The position numbers and the translations under genes were made by a program. A DNA stretch of 64,000 bases from Piromyces finnis (taxonomy: Eukaryota > Neocallimastigomycota > Neocallimastigomycetes > Neocallimastigales > Neocallimastigaceae), in assembly GCA_002104945.1 (NCBI GenBank), contig MCFH01000061.1, positions 186,001-250,000 on the forward strand, written 5' to 3'. Below are positions 1-10,600 of this stretch, in pieces (position 1 is the stretch's first letter; the number at the start of each line of letters is the position of its first letter). The notes below the pieces were generated by a model that saw nothing but the letters and a program-made list of their open reading frames with translations, made no database searches and was not told the origin of the DNA.

Positions 1-168
1 TAAAATAAAATTTATAAAAAAATGATGAAAAATTTGAAAAATTTTATTAAATTTTTTATTCAAAGAAAATAAAAAAAATAAAATAGATGAGATAGAATTC
101 GTCTTCAGTTTATTAATGTGTGTTTTTCTTGATTTTTTAATATAATGGTCGTTATTTTTATATATTTT
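1..168 (-). other. 3' untranslated part of a decayed gypsy element (family H)
   Basis: This AT-rich stretch lies just downstream, on the minus strand, of the pol fragment at 169-928. Read on the minus strand, about positions 87 down to 1 resemble 47228-47325, the non-coding stretch upstream of the 3' LTR of element H, including a shared CTTTGAA and a TTTTTCATCATTTTTTT run. This suggests both are 3' untranslated regions of one element family. The LTR itself would lie beyond the window start. Confidence 0.55.
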
Positions 169-928
169 TATAGAGAGTACAAATAGGGCATCATATTTTT
201 AATATGAACATTACATTCTAGTATTTTATGCGTGTCTAGTGTCTCTAAAACTAAAGTGTTGAATTTTGATACTTTCTTTACTTTAAATGGTTCTAAAAGA
301 ATGGATCTAATTTTTCCTACCTATATATCTTACCAACACTTGATCATCTGGCTTGTACCGATGTTGAATAGACTTTACTGGTTCATTTCTTTGAAGCCAG
401 TAATCGTGGGCTTGCTTGATATTTTCTGTAGCTTCTTGTACCCAATTCTGGTGTCTGACAAAATGTCTAAAATTGTATTCTTCGTTAGATTCGTCCTTTT
501 TTTTGGAATATCTGGTAGCAATACACTTAGAGGCCATAAGTCTTTTCTTCCATATAAAAGTTCGAAACTACTAAATCCTGTAACTTTCGAACGAGATGTA
601 CACAGAGCCCATAAGGTTGCAGAAAGTATTCGTCCCAATTTTCTTGATTTTTGCATAAGTGTCGAAGTATTTTTATTATTTCTCTATTTCTGTTTTTGAC
701 TTGTCCATTAGCTTCAGGATGATGTAGTGCAACGAATTGAACTCAGGAACCATATAAGTCTATCATTGTTTTTGTTATATCTGAAGTGAATTGACTTCCA
801 TTATCTGTGACAATTATTTCTGGGACGCCATGTCTTGCAAAGATGTCTTTTAAGAAATAACTAACGTCTTGACTTTCAATTTTTTTTAAGGGAGTGTAGT
901 TATTATTCATCACAAACAAGTGAAACAC
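169..928 (-). pseudogene. Gypsy integrase C-terminal fragment, frame-broken
   Basis: Minus-strand frames give pieces of a Ty3/gypsy integrase. First comes the core around the second catalytic Asp (RHGVPEIIVTDNGSQFTSD), then a WALCTSRSKVTGFSSFELLYGR block, then NWVQEATENIKQAHDYW and a DQVLVRYIGR motif, and finally a C-terminal NVHIKNMMPYLYSL-like end. The pieces lie in different frames with internal stops, so the gene is dead. Everything upstream (gag, protease, RT, RNase H and the integrase zinc finger) is missing; the fragment stops about 80 bp from the tRNA-Cys 3' end. The wording is closest to the integrases of elements 1 and 2 in this window. Adjoining 3' sequence ties it to family H. Confidence 0.85.
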
Positions 929-1007
929 TTTATAAAATTATTTAAATAAAAAAAATGAATATTATTATCTTTGTAGTTTCATAATCCAAGATTCAAAAAT
1001 ACTATTA
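929..1007. other. tRNA-Cys trailer with Pol III terminator
   Basis: A short spacer between the pol fragment and the tRNA gene. On the minus strand, 8-13 nt past the tRNA 3' end, there is a run of five T (999-995) that can act as a Pol III terminator. Nothing else is recognised. Confidence 0.5.
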
Positions 1008-1079
1008 AGGGGCGTTCCGGATTTGAACCGAAGACCTATTGATCTGCAGTCAATTGCTCTACCGCTGAGCTAACACCCC
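1008..1079 (-). tRNA. tRNA-Cys (anticodon GCA)
   Basis: The minus strand folds as a full cloverleaf without intron. Acceptor GGGGTGT pairs with ACGCCCC (one G-U). The D stem is GCTC/GAGC. The anticodon arm is ATTGA-CTGCAGA-TCAAT with anticodon GCA. The T arm is TTCGG-TTCAAAT-CCGGA. The discriminator base is T, as expected for cysteine tRNA. The gene is flanked on both sides by retroelement DNA. A short LTR element begins 15 bp upstream of its 5' end, the distance range at which Ty3 integrates near Pol III start sites. Confidence 0.95.
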
Positions 1080-1093
1080 TTTTATCTGCATTG

Positions 1094-1651
1094 TGATACG
1101 TAGAAAATATTATCTTAATTCTATAAATGAATATAGAAAGTGATAATATTTGTATCTAAAAAATAATATTTAATAAATAAAATTTAAAGAAAATAAAAAT
1201 AAATGATTTTTATACTTGTTCATTTTCAAGTATTAGTTAGTTTTATAAAATATAGTTTATTTAATTATAAATTTTGATATTTAATAACTCTAGTATTATT
1301 AAATATATATTTTATTATGAATACATCTCGGTATGTATGTGAATATAATTATAAGTATTATTTTAATAAATTTAATATTATTATCTAATTTTTCTGGATT
1401 ATTAGGAACATTTTTAAAAATAAGTAATTCTATCACTATTTATACAAAATTATTATTTTAAGATATAATTATAAACAAATATAAACTATTTAATTTAAAA
1501 AGAAATAAACAATTAAATAAACAAAAAGTTTACATTTATAATTTTTAATTTAATAATTTTATACATGTTAAATATTTTAAATTTTTATCTATATTTTAAT
1601 TATTATTATTATTATTATTAATTTATAATTTATAAATTTAATTATTTATCA
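1094..1651 (-). repeat. 3' LTR of the short element
   Basis: Nearly identical over 508 bp to 2471-2978. Minus-strand termini are TG...CA. It is the complete copy and defines a 558-bp LTR. Confidence 0.8.
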
Positions 1652-1671
1652 ATATCTTCGCCCTTAAGATA

Positions 1672-1692
1672 TAACTTCGTCCCTTGAAGTTA
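1672..1692 (-). promoter_or_regulatory. Stem-loop upstream of the 3' LTR
   Basis: A perfect 7-bp inverted repeat, TAACTTC/GAAGTTA. On the minus strand its loop is AAGGGAC. It lies 20 nt upstream of the 3' LTR. Element 2 carries the same loop in a 6-bp stem, 21 nt upstream of its own 3' LTR (20310-20328). The function is unknown; the shared position suggests a role in plus-strand priming or 3'-end formation. Confidence 0.6.
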
Positions 1693-2455
1693 CGAAAGGA
1701 AAAATAATAGATAAAGAATTAAATTTTATAAGTAATTAAAGTTCTTCATTTTATTACTTCTTCTTCTTCTTAGGATTTTCTTTTTTCTTTCTTTATATGC
1801 ATGTTTAATTTTTATTGTCCTCCATTAATTTATTTTTAATATATAATTTTCCGGATAGTTTTTAATAGTAGCTGCAGTGTCTTTTTCAAATAATTTTATT
1901 CTTCATTTATATCCACATTAATTAAAGCTTACTTAAGGTTTATTATTATTTAAAGTTTATTTTCTGATACTTTTATTCCATTATCCACAGATTATTTTGA
2001 AATTTTTAAAGGCTTTCAGAAGAGCAGGGCAGTTGGAATATAATGTTTTTCTATATGAGTGAAATATACATTATAATTTTATTATTTTATAATATATAAT
2101 TGGTATATATTATAATTGATTATGGATTTATAATTGAATTATATTATAATGTTTTTGTATTATAATACTAATTTTATTTTAAATAATTTGAATATTTAAA
2201 ATTTTGATATTAATGTTATTTATTTAATTATTGGAATTAAATATTTGTGAAATTTTTTTTTTTTTTATATATATTAATAATATATTGGAATAAATTAATA
2301 TATATTGTTGAAGTATTGTTAATTCCGATTTCTAATTAATTCTGAAATTAATTAAATTTTGTTAAAACTGATGCAGTAGTAGTAGTTTTCTATGGGGAAC
2401 AGAGAGGTTCACGTAATTCCCTCCGGCCTTAAGACTAGCTACTCAGTAGATTTTT
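1693..2455. other. Internal non-coding region of the short element
   Basis: No ORF of note on either strand. It contains a CTT-rich patch near 1757-1775 and several slightly GC-richer patches (around 2000-2040 and 2400-2455). The patch next to the PBS could hold a leader or packaging signal. Confidence 0.5.
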
Positions 2456-2468
2456 GGATTCTCCACCA
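2456..2468 (-). promoter_or_regulatory. Primer-binding site, TGGTGGAGAATCC
   Basis: On the minus strand this lies two bases after the 5' LTR. It begins with TGG, as expected for pairing to a tRNA 3' CCA end. The TGGTGGAGA core recurs after the 5' LTRs of element 1, element 2 and element H. Confidence 0.7.
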
Positions 2469-2470
2469 TT

Positions 2471-2978
2471 TGATACGTAGAAAATATTATCTTAATTCTA
2501 TAAATGAATATAGAAAGTGATAATATTTGTATCTAAAAAATAATATTTAATAAATAAAATTTAAAGAAAATAAAAATAAATGATTTTTATACTTGTTCAT
2601 TTTCAAGTATTAGTTAGTTTTATAAAATATAGTTTATTTAATTATAAATTTTGATATTTAATAACTCTAGTATTATTAAATATATATTTTATTATGAATA
2701 CATCTCGGTATGTATGTGAATATAATTATAAGTATTATTTTAATAAATTTAATATTATTATCTAATTTTTCTGGATTATTAGGAACATTTTTAAAAATAA
2801 GTAATTCTATCACTATTTATACAAAATTATTATTTTAAGGTATAATTATAAACAAATATAAACTATTTAATTTAAAAAGAAATAAACAATTAAATAAACA
2901 AAAAGTTTACATTTATAATTTTTAATTTAATAATTTTATACATGTTAAATATTTTAAATTTTTATCTATATTTTAATT
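2471..2978 (-). repeat. 5' LTR of the short element, interrupted
   Basis: A second copy of the LTR at 1094-1651. It is missing its last roughly 50 bp because solo LTR F1 begins at 2979. Confidence 0.75.
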
Positions 2979-4108
2979 TGTAAAAGTTTTACTAAACTTA
3001 TAATTTAATATTAAAATATTAAATTAAATAAAAGGTTAAAAGATAACTAGGTTAGAAAAAAAAATGTTTTATTAAAATAATCTTAATTGATTTATAAATG
3101 AATAATTAAATTATATATTATGGTTAAAATAATTTCTTTTATTTTATTTAATAATATATTGCTAAAATATATAATAATAAGATTATTTAGTAGTAATACT
3201 CATTAAGTATTAATTATTATTAATAGTTAATAATTTATAGTTAATAATCTTTAGTTAATAATTTATAGTTAATAATTTAATAATTTATGGTTAATAATTT
3301 TTGGTTAATAATCTTTACAAAGATTTTAATTTCATAAACTATTCTAAACTATTTATACTATTTGTAATTTTACATTTAATAATAAAATAACTTTTCAATA
3401 CATGCTTATATTCATAATATATTTTATAATACTTAAACTAAACTTAAAACTTATTCCTAATTATTAAAAAATAACTATTGTTTATAATATTCATAATATT
3501 AATTATTTCTTAATTATAATATAATTCATTGAATATAATATTAATAATTATAATCTTCTAGTTCAAAGATTATAAATTATGTTGTTGAAATAATTATTAT
3601 AAAATAAAGTTAATTAGTTCCGGAAAATAATTTTAATTTAATTAAACAATAATTTTTATACTTTGAGTGAATGATTTATGTTTGATACATCAGGGGTGAT
3701 CATTCTCTGAATAAACAATTAATCATTGCTAACAAAATATCTTTAAATTGGAATATCTCGTGAACCAGCAGAGATATTGACCTGATTTTAAGATATGTTG
3801 TTTGTCTTGAGTGTGGCTTTCTAACGAACGTAATTACGACCAAAACATTTTTATTCAAAAATCGTCATTCGTTGAGGAGATACGCGTGTTTTTCCTTATT
3901 CCATTTTAACGATAAGGGTTAAAGTTATTTATTATAAAAATTATTAAGGGTTAAGGTCATATTTTAACCTTTTCTAAATTTTTAAATATTTCTTAATAAA
4001 ATTTTATAATTTATTTGAAAATAAAATATTTGTTGATTTTGAAATTTCATAAGTGATTTCACAATTCCAAGTGATCTTGAAATTGTATTTTCACTAGTAT
4101 TCGTGACA
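2979..4108. repeat. Solo LTR, family F (copy 1)
   Basis: A 1130-bp sequence with ends TGTAAAAG...TTCGTGACA. It is nearly identical to 32824-33952, where clean 5-bp target duplications prove the boundaries. Here both flanks show TTAATT, compatible with a target duplication in low-complexity DNA. It contains a small TTAATAATTTATAG-type tandem array near 3205-3310. It also holds, in reverse orientation, the GTTAGAAAG motif (3817-3825) shared with two other LTR-like regions of the window, so its transcriptional strand may be minus. Confidence 0.85.
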
Positions 4109-4909
4109 TTAATTATTTTTTAATTATTAAATTAATTAATTATTTAAACTATTAGTATACATTCATTTAAATTACTATAAACATTTATTTATATTAATAT
4201 TAATTATTCATTTACTTAATTTAAAATTTATTTAATTACTATATTAATTATTTATTTATTTAATTTAGTAATTTATTTAAAATAATAGTAAACATTCATT
4301 TATTTTATTAATTAATAATTTTTGTATTACATTTTATAAGAAACATTGTGTATTTTATTTTACGTTCGTATTTTATGTTTATGTATCGTATCTTGAAATA
4401 ACTTATAGAAACAATTAGAAGATATAAATAAATATTAGGACAATCGGATATTAAGGTTTTTCCGAATTTTATTCGGTTTTACTTAATATTACGATGATTG
4501 ATGTTATCAATCGAATATCTTTTTAGGTTTTTCTTCTAGTCTTTTCCTAAAAAGATTATTTGTTAAGATTAGAAAACTTTTATTAAACTTTAATTTATTA
4601 AAAAATTATAAATAAAAGAACTCTGGAATTCCACTAAAGAATCCAGAGTTATTATTATAAGAACTATTATAATAAATAATCTTTATTTAAAAAACAATAT
4701 TAATAAAACATTTTAAATCAAATAACATTAAAGCTTTGTGTTGTTTATTATATTTCCTTATAATAAACTCTTATTTCAGATAAGTACAAAATTTTATTTA
4801 TTTTAATTTCTCAGTTTAATAATATTAATTATTATTAAATTGTAGATAATAATTATTATTATATTATTAATATTATTATTATGTAATATATATAATAATA
4901 ATTATTACA
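4109..4909 (+). repeat. Degenerate LTR related to elements B and C
   Basis: About 4436-4730 resembles the LTRs of B and C in several ordered blocks. These are a GGTTTTACTTAA block, a GGTTTTTCTTCTAGTC block followed by TTTTCCTAAA, a TATAAATAA box, and a hairpin ending in GAGTTATTATTATAAGA. The right end reads ATTATTACA and lies 3 bp before element 1. No matching second LTR or internal region is present, so it is an old solo LTR or fragment. Its left boundary is unclear. Confidence 0.65.
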
Positions 4910-4912
4910 TGT

Positions 4913-5628
4913 TGTTAAGGAACCAACAAATAATGTTATTTTTGTCATAATTAATGATTATGACCTAATCCATTATTGTTCCTAAATGTATGAAAACTTT
5001 ACAATATTCTAATTTGTAAATTAATGTATACATGAAAATTATATTTAAATTTATTAATGATTATTTTATTAAACTTAAATTTTATTTTATTAAATTTAAA
5101 AATTAATTTAGTAATAATAAAGTAATAATAATATATTGAAATTATAGTTTATTGAACTTTTAGTTTAATTTATCAAGTTAATGAATTTTTATTAATTAAA
5201 ATTATGAATAATATTTCTGTAAAATAGTAAAATTCTTTAGTTAAATATATGTGAAGTAAACTTTTAATGTATGTTAATCAATTCAATAATATGTATAATT
5301 ATTTATTATAATAGTAATGTAATTTTATTATTAATTTAAAAGTAATTTAAATACAAAATTTAATGTAATAATTAAAGTCTAATTCTTTTAATTAACACTA
5401 CTTAAATTTCTACAAAAGGTATAAAAAGGTGTATATTATAAGAATTAGAAGAGAGAGATAATTTTATTTTTATTTTTATTTTTATTTTTGTAATTATATA
5501 TTCTTAATATTTTAATAAAACAAACTTATTAATAAAACAATTTTTCTTATTTAATTTTAATATTATTTTTGAGTATTGATAATTTATTAATATTTTATAA
5601 ATAAAACTAAATTCCTCGAACCATAACA
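4913..5628 (+). repeat. 5' LTR of element 1
   Basis: Matches 11752-12468. It holds a probable TATA box (GGTATAAAAAGG, about 5418-5429) followed by a GAGAGAG tract and four ATTTTT repeats. Ends are TGTTA...TAACA. Confidence 0.95.
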
Positions 5629-5635
5629 TAAAAAT

Positions 5636-5652
5636 TGGTGGAGATATCGGGG
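5636..5652 (+). promoter_or_regulatory. Primer-binding site of element 1
   Basis: TGGTGGAGATATCGGGG lies 7 nt after the 5' LTR. It fits the CCA end of a tRNA whose acceptor strand begins GGAGATA. The tRNA species is not identified; it is not the tRNA-Cys of this window. Confidence 0.75.
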
Positions 5653-6800
5653 AAAATATTAATAAAAATTATTAATACATAGGATAAAGTAATATTAAAA
5701 TATTACTAAGATATTATATAAATTTATTAAAAATTTATTACCCTTCAAGTTATAGGTAATATTTATACTACTGTTGAAGATTTAAGGTATAATATTTTAG
5801 TAAAACTGAATTAGTACGCTTTAGAAGCAGTACTTTATTTAGGAATTAGTGGTTAAGTTATTAGGTCTTAGTTTATCTTTCACAGTGGTATACTGGAAAG
5901 CGCTGAACCTTTCTATTTTGTTCGAGAAATAGAAGTGCCTCGCATAATTGTTACATGACACCGGTAATACGGTAAGCTGGGCAATTGTGAACTACTTAAA
6001 CACCCTAAATGAGTATTGGAAAATCGCTGTGAAATGCTGTTCTACTATACTTATTAGTGTAATTAAAATTTTAATAAATTTAATATTATTTTATTATTTA
6101 TTTTTTTTTAAACAAACAAACAAACAAACAAACAAAAAAAAAAAAAAAAAAAAAAATTATTTTTTTTTGGTTCCCAGTTAATTTAATATTGCTAATTGAA
6201 ATGTACTTTTCTTACTGTTTTTAAGTTAAACAGGTTATATCAACATAGACGAGCCTTATTAACTAAACATCAGAGGGATAGTAGGGGTGGTAAAAAGATC
6301 CTGAAGCACGTGACGGAACTAAGATCGTGTGAATAGGGTGACGGCAACCTTTACCATCGGATGAAAGACTCTTAGTTAATAGTCTATTATATATAACTTG
6401 GTCGGTAACTTAAAACAGTAATAACAATATTAAATTAAGTTCTTATTTATAAATTAAATAAAAATAATAATTAAGTAAATTTTAAAAGAAAGAGAAAAAG
6501 GAAGATAAGGAAAATTTAGTACTTTTATCATACGACTGAATTAAGAAAGTAAGGAGTGATAACAATATTTTTTTTGCTACAAATAATTGGTAGTGCGTGT
6601 TGTGCTAGATTATTTGTATCCAATTTTATCAAGTGGTCGATAAAGGAACTTCGAGCTTATAAATTTTTTTTTAGACTGTCAAAAGGGGATTTTTGAGTCT
6701 ATATTGTTTTATCTGGTATTATAATCTATTCAGTCAAAGAAAGTAAAAGAAAGTGTAATATTTTAAGGGAATCAAAAAGTTAGTAAAATTTAAAAAGGAA
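5653..6800 (+). other. Long leader of element 1
   Basis: About 1.1 kb without a convincing ORF. It contains GC-richer, structured-looking patches (5880-6000 and 6240-6370). One is a perfect 8-bp hairpin, TTCTATTT/AAATAGAA, with an 8-nt loop (5911-5934). It also has an AAAC repeat followed by a long A run (about 6110-6156). Candidate roles are RNA packaging and dimerisation. A short ORF at 5948-6181 ends in the A run and is not credible. Confidence 0.55.
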
Positions 6801-7682
6801 ATGAGGAATTCTACTTCAAGAATTGATTTTAAAGAATTAAAGAAAGAACTCAAGGATATAGAAAAGCTTTCCAAAGATAATTTGGACGTAAAATCCTGGG
6901 CTTCTGAAATATGTTTATGGATTGAACTTCAAGATATCACTAATGCAAGGGAAATTTACATGGCATGTGTCCTTACTTCTAAAGGTGAACCCAGAAAGGT
7001 AATACAAGAGTTAGAAGAAAAGGATAGTGATGGTGAAGATGATTATGAAAATGAAAATGATGAAGAAAACCCAGAAGATGAATCTAATGAAGAAGTTTAC
7101 CCTTCACTTGGGAAGATTATCAATGCCCTTGAAACATTTTATGGGTTAAAAGAAGATCAAAGTATGTTGTTACGAGAACTAAGAAGACTACGTATAAGAA
7201 GAAATGAATCAGTGAAAGATTTTAATAGAAGATATAGATCTTTATATTTAAAGTTGGATAAGAAAAAGAAGAAGCAGATTAGTGTGTTAGATTATGCTGA
7301 TTCTTTACAAAATAATAAAGAAGCATGGAGAAAAGTATCTTTAAAAGATGATATCACCCTAGAAAAGGCCTTTAAGATAGCTGAGAAGGTAGATAGGTTA
7401 TCTACTAGAATAGATAATGATGGTAATATACCAACGACTACTGCAATGACCAAAAGTTATAATCATTTTCAACCATACAAGAGAAAAGTTTCTTTTACTG
7501 AATCCAAAAAGCCTAATAAAGATGATGAAATGGATAACTTAGTCAAGAAAATGAAGAATTTAACAATTAAAGCTTGTTTCTTCTGTAGCGAACCTGGTCA
7601 TTATCAACAAAATTGCCCAAAACTTCAAGCCATTATTGAAGGAAACAAGAAGCGTTATTATGACAATCATTTAAATCATTAA
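6801..7682 (+). CDS. gag: Gag polyprotein of element 1
   Basis: A 293-residue capsid/nucleocapsid protein of the virus-like particle. The N-terminal part is helical and charged. A strongly acidic stretch (about residues 75-100, rich in D, E and N) precedes a capsid-like block with RELRRLRIRRNESVKDFNRR. Near the C-terminus is one zinc knuckle, C259-x2-C262-x4-H267-x4-C272, for RNA binding. The ATG at 6801 is the first in frame and follows a purine-rich AAAAAGGAA context. The last codons hold the frameshift heptamer, so most ribosomes should stop at 7680-7682 and a minority continue into pol. Acidic insertions of this size are unusual for Gag. The assignment rests on position and zinc knuckle rather than on strong capsid similarity. 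Confidence 0.9.
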   Translation: MRNSTSRIDFKELKKELKDIEKLSKDNLDVKSWASEICLWIELQDITNAREIYMACVLTSKGEPRKVIQELEEKDSDGEDDYENENDEENPEDESNEEVYPSLGKIINALETFYGLKEDQSMLLRELRRLRIRRNESVKDFNRRYRSLYLKLDKKKKKQISVLDYADSLQNNKEAWRKVSLKDDITLEKAFKIAEKVDRLSTRIDNDGNIPTTTAMTKSYNHFQPYKRKVSFTESKKPNKDDEMDNLVKKMKNLTIKACFFCSEPGHYQQNCPKLQAIIEGNKKRYYDNHLNH

Positions 7683-10600
7683 GTGGGAGAAGAAGCACTC
7701 CCATCGTCAATAAAATAGCTTCAATTCAGTATCAGTCAATGTCGAGTGAAGAAACAACAAGCCAGAGTGATTGGTCGAAAGATGATGATGAGGATGGAGA
7801 AAACGAAAGTGACTTTGAAGATACTGATATTAATGAAAATTTCCTTGTATGTGCTAATAAAAGAAAGTTGGATAAAATAGGCAAAGAACAAGATGATAAT
7901 AAAGAAAAACGACTTCACAAAAGCTTAAAAAATGATCCTAGACCTATTCTTACACCTGCTCTTAGAAAAGGTAAAGCACAAGAATTGGAAAATATACCTA
8001 TAGATTTTTCTTTAAAGCAAATGCATCCTTCTATCATTTCTCAACCGAATATTAGAAAACAAAAACTAAAAGAAAGAAAACTTCGGGATATAGAGCGTGC
8101 TAGTAGTAGTGAACAAAAAGAAGAAGGAAAGAGGAAATCGACAAGCCCGGATGAAGATCTTATCATCATCGACTATGATGAAGAAGAAATATTATCTGCA
8201 AATACAGATAAAAAAAATGCTAAGGTGGTAGAGAATGATAATCCAAGTGAATCAACCAGACCTACTTCTAATTCAACTCTAAATAAACTAATGACAGAGC
8301 AAAAGAAAGAAAAACCTGCGGGATCGAAGGGTAAGAAAACTGCTAGAAATATCCAGATGATAGCAGACTCGGAAGAATATAATGTGGTTAAAGATCTTAA
8401 TGAAACAAAATGCAATATTACCTTTGGTCAATTACTTAACTCGGCTCCAAAGTTACGAAAGCAAGTGTCAGAAGGTCTTAAACTGGAAAAGAATGACACA
8501 AAAATTGTGGGAGCTCTGGATAATTTTAATGCTACTTCTGTATTAGTAAATAATGTAGATCATTCGTATGTAAGCAAAAGTAAAGAAGTATCAGAAGAAG
8601 ATATTGCTATGGTAGATGCAACGGTTGATGGAGTACCAGGTAAATTATTAGTTGATTCTTGTAGCAACTTAAGTATTATAACAAAGAAATATTTAGATAA
8701 ACTTCCCCATCAATATGAATCTATTGGATTAAGTTGTGGAAGAATACGTTTAGCTACTAAAAATGATGACTATTCGGAAGGCATAATTATTAGGGTACCG
8801 GTCCAGATAAATGACCTTACCATTACTGCTGATTTTAGAGTGGTGGATAAAGAAGACCCCTTTTATGATATGCTAATCAACTTAAAAACCCAAATGGATA
8901 ATAACTTATTCATCCACCCACTTCGCTATAGTCTTTGCAGATTTAACTCAAATGGATTTGTTGAAGATATTGCTCCAATTAATAATAAAAATGATGAGGA
9001 GGAAAAGGTTATGTGTATGATACGAAGAGTCGGTGATGAAGATTTTAAAAGTGATTTAAAAAAAATTGAAGGTTTACCCCCTTCAGAATATATTCACAAT
9101 AAAAATTTTACTGAGACTCTTAATGAAAAGTATCGAGAACAAATTGTTCGGATATTGGAAGAGAATATTGAAATAATTGCTACTTCTTCTAAAGAACTAA
9201 CACCTTCGAAATTAACACCTCATAAAATTAATTTAAAGCCAGGAGCAAAGCCAATTAAACAAAGATCGTATAGGTTAGCCAAGTTCAAATCGGATATACT
9301 TAAGGAAGAATTGTCTAAATTGATTAATAAAAAGCTAATTGAGCCATCGTATTCGGAATGGTCTTCTCCGGTGGTTTTGGTCCCGAAGCACAATGGGAAA
9401 TGGAGAATGTGCGTGGATTATCGAAAGGTTAATGATTTGTCTGAAAAGGATGCCTATTCGATTCCTTTCATAGATGAGATATTTGATAGTTTACATGGTG
9501 CAACTATATTCACTACGATGGATTTATATTCCGGTTATCACCAAATCCTTATGGATGAAGAAAGCATTGAACTGACAAGTTTTACAACGAAGTTTGGGAA
9601 TTATCAATTCAAGGTTATGCCTTTTGGTCTCACCGGTGCACCCGCTACATTTCAGAGGGAAATGAATCGGATTCTGTTTCCATTAATTGGAAAGTGTGTT
9701 TATAACTTCATTGATGATATCCTGATTTATTCAAAAAATATTGAAGAACATATTGAACATATAAATCAAGTTTTAGCAATCTTCCGGGAAAACAAATTAA
9801 AAATCAATATTGAAAAATGCCATTTTATGCAAACTGAAGTTGATGTGTTAGGACATCGTTTAACTACAGAAGGTCTTAAACCATTAGATAGCAAAATCCA
9901 AGCTATAAAAAGTTGGAAACCTCCTTCAAATATCCATGAATTAAGATCATTCTTAGGTTCAATTGGATATTATAGAGATTTTATTTCTAATTATGCCAAA
10001 CTTACTGCTCCTTTATGTAAACTACTTAGAAAAGGTGTTCCTTTTAATTGGTGTAATGAACAACAAGAGAGTTTTATTATATTGAAAGAAAAGTTAATCA
10101 ATGCGCCTATTTTGAAATTCCCTGATTTTGAGAAAGAATTTATAATTCGAACGGATGCATCGTATGAAGGGATCGGAGGAGTATTATTACAAAAGGAAGG
10201 CACAGATATTGAACATCCAATTCATTATATTAGCCGAAGTCTGACAAAAGCAGAAAAGAATTATGGAATTACTGACTTAGAAGGAACTGCATTATTTTAC
10301 TGTATTACTAAATTAAAGCCTTATATAATGGGAAGTCCATTTAAGACTATCGTCTATACTGATCATAAACCATTAATTGGATTATTTAAGAATAAGGAGC
10401 CAAACAATGCAAGACAAACGAGATGGTGTTTAACAGCTAGTATGCTAGGAGTTGATATTCGTTATGAACAAGGTAAAAAGAATGTTGTGGCAGATGCACT
10501 GTCTCGAATGAGAAATAAAAAAGATAAAAAAGTAATAGCTGCGAAAATTAATAAAGGTATAGAAGAGACCATGCTATCTAGGGTAATTAAAGAATTTGTG

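Larger units (their letters stand above)
1094..2978 (-). mobile_element. Short non-coding LTR element (TRIM-like), minus strand
   Basis: Two copies of a roughly 0.5-kb direct repeat (1094-1651 and 2471-2978) flank about 820 bp with no credible ORF. On the minus strand the LTR reads TGATAAAT...TACGTATCA. A TGGTGGAGAATCC PBS lies 2 nt inside the right-hand (5') LTR, and a stem-loop plus purine-rich stretch lies inside the left-hand (3') LTR. The PBS core and the pre-LTR stem-loop match element 2, so it is probably a non-autonomous relative moved by an element-2-like partner. The 5' LTR is cut at 2978 by solo LTR F1; its last roughly 50 bp are not clearly recovered beyond 4108. The left flank ends 15 bp from tRNA-Cys. 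Confidence 0.75.

Noticed and set aside
232-699. Plus-strand 155-codon ORF
   Set aside because: Antisense to the integrase fragment, which has clear family motifs on the minus strand.
4109-4160. Remaining 50 bp of the short element 5' LTR after solo LTR F1
   Set aside because: Only TTAATTATT and loose AT similarity match. The alignment is not better than expected for such DNA.
6107-6156. A run in the element 1 leader as a retroposed poly(A) tail (LINE or processed gene)
   Set aside because: No gene-like sequence upstream and no target duplication. It lies within the leader of an intact LTR element.
5948-6181. 77-codon ORF in the element 1 leader
   Set aside because: Ends in poly-Lys from the A run, shows no similarity, and is not preserved in other leaders.
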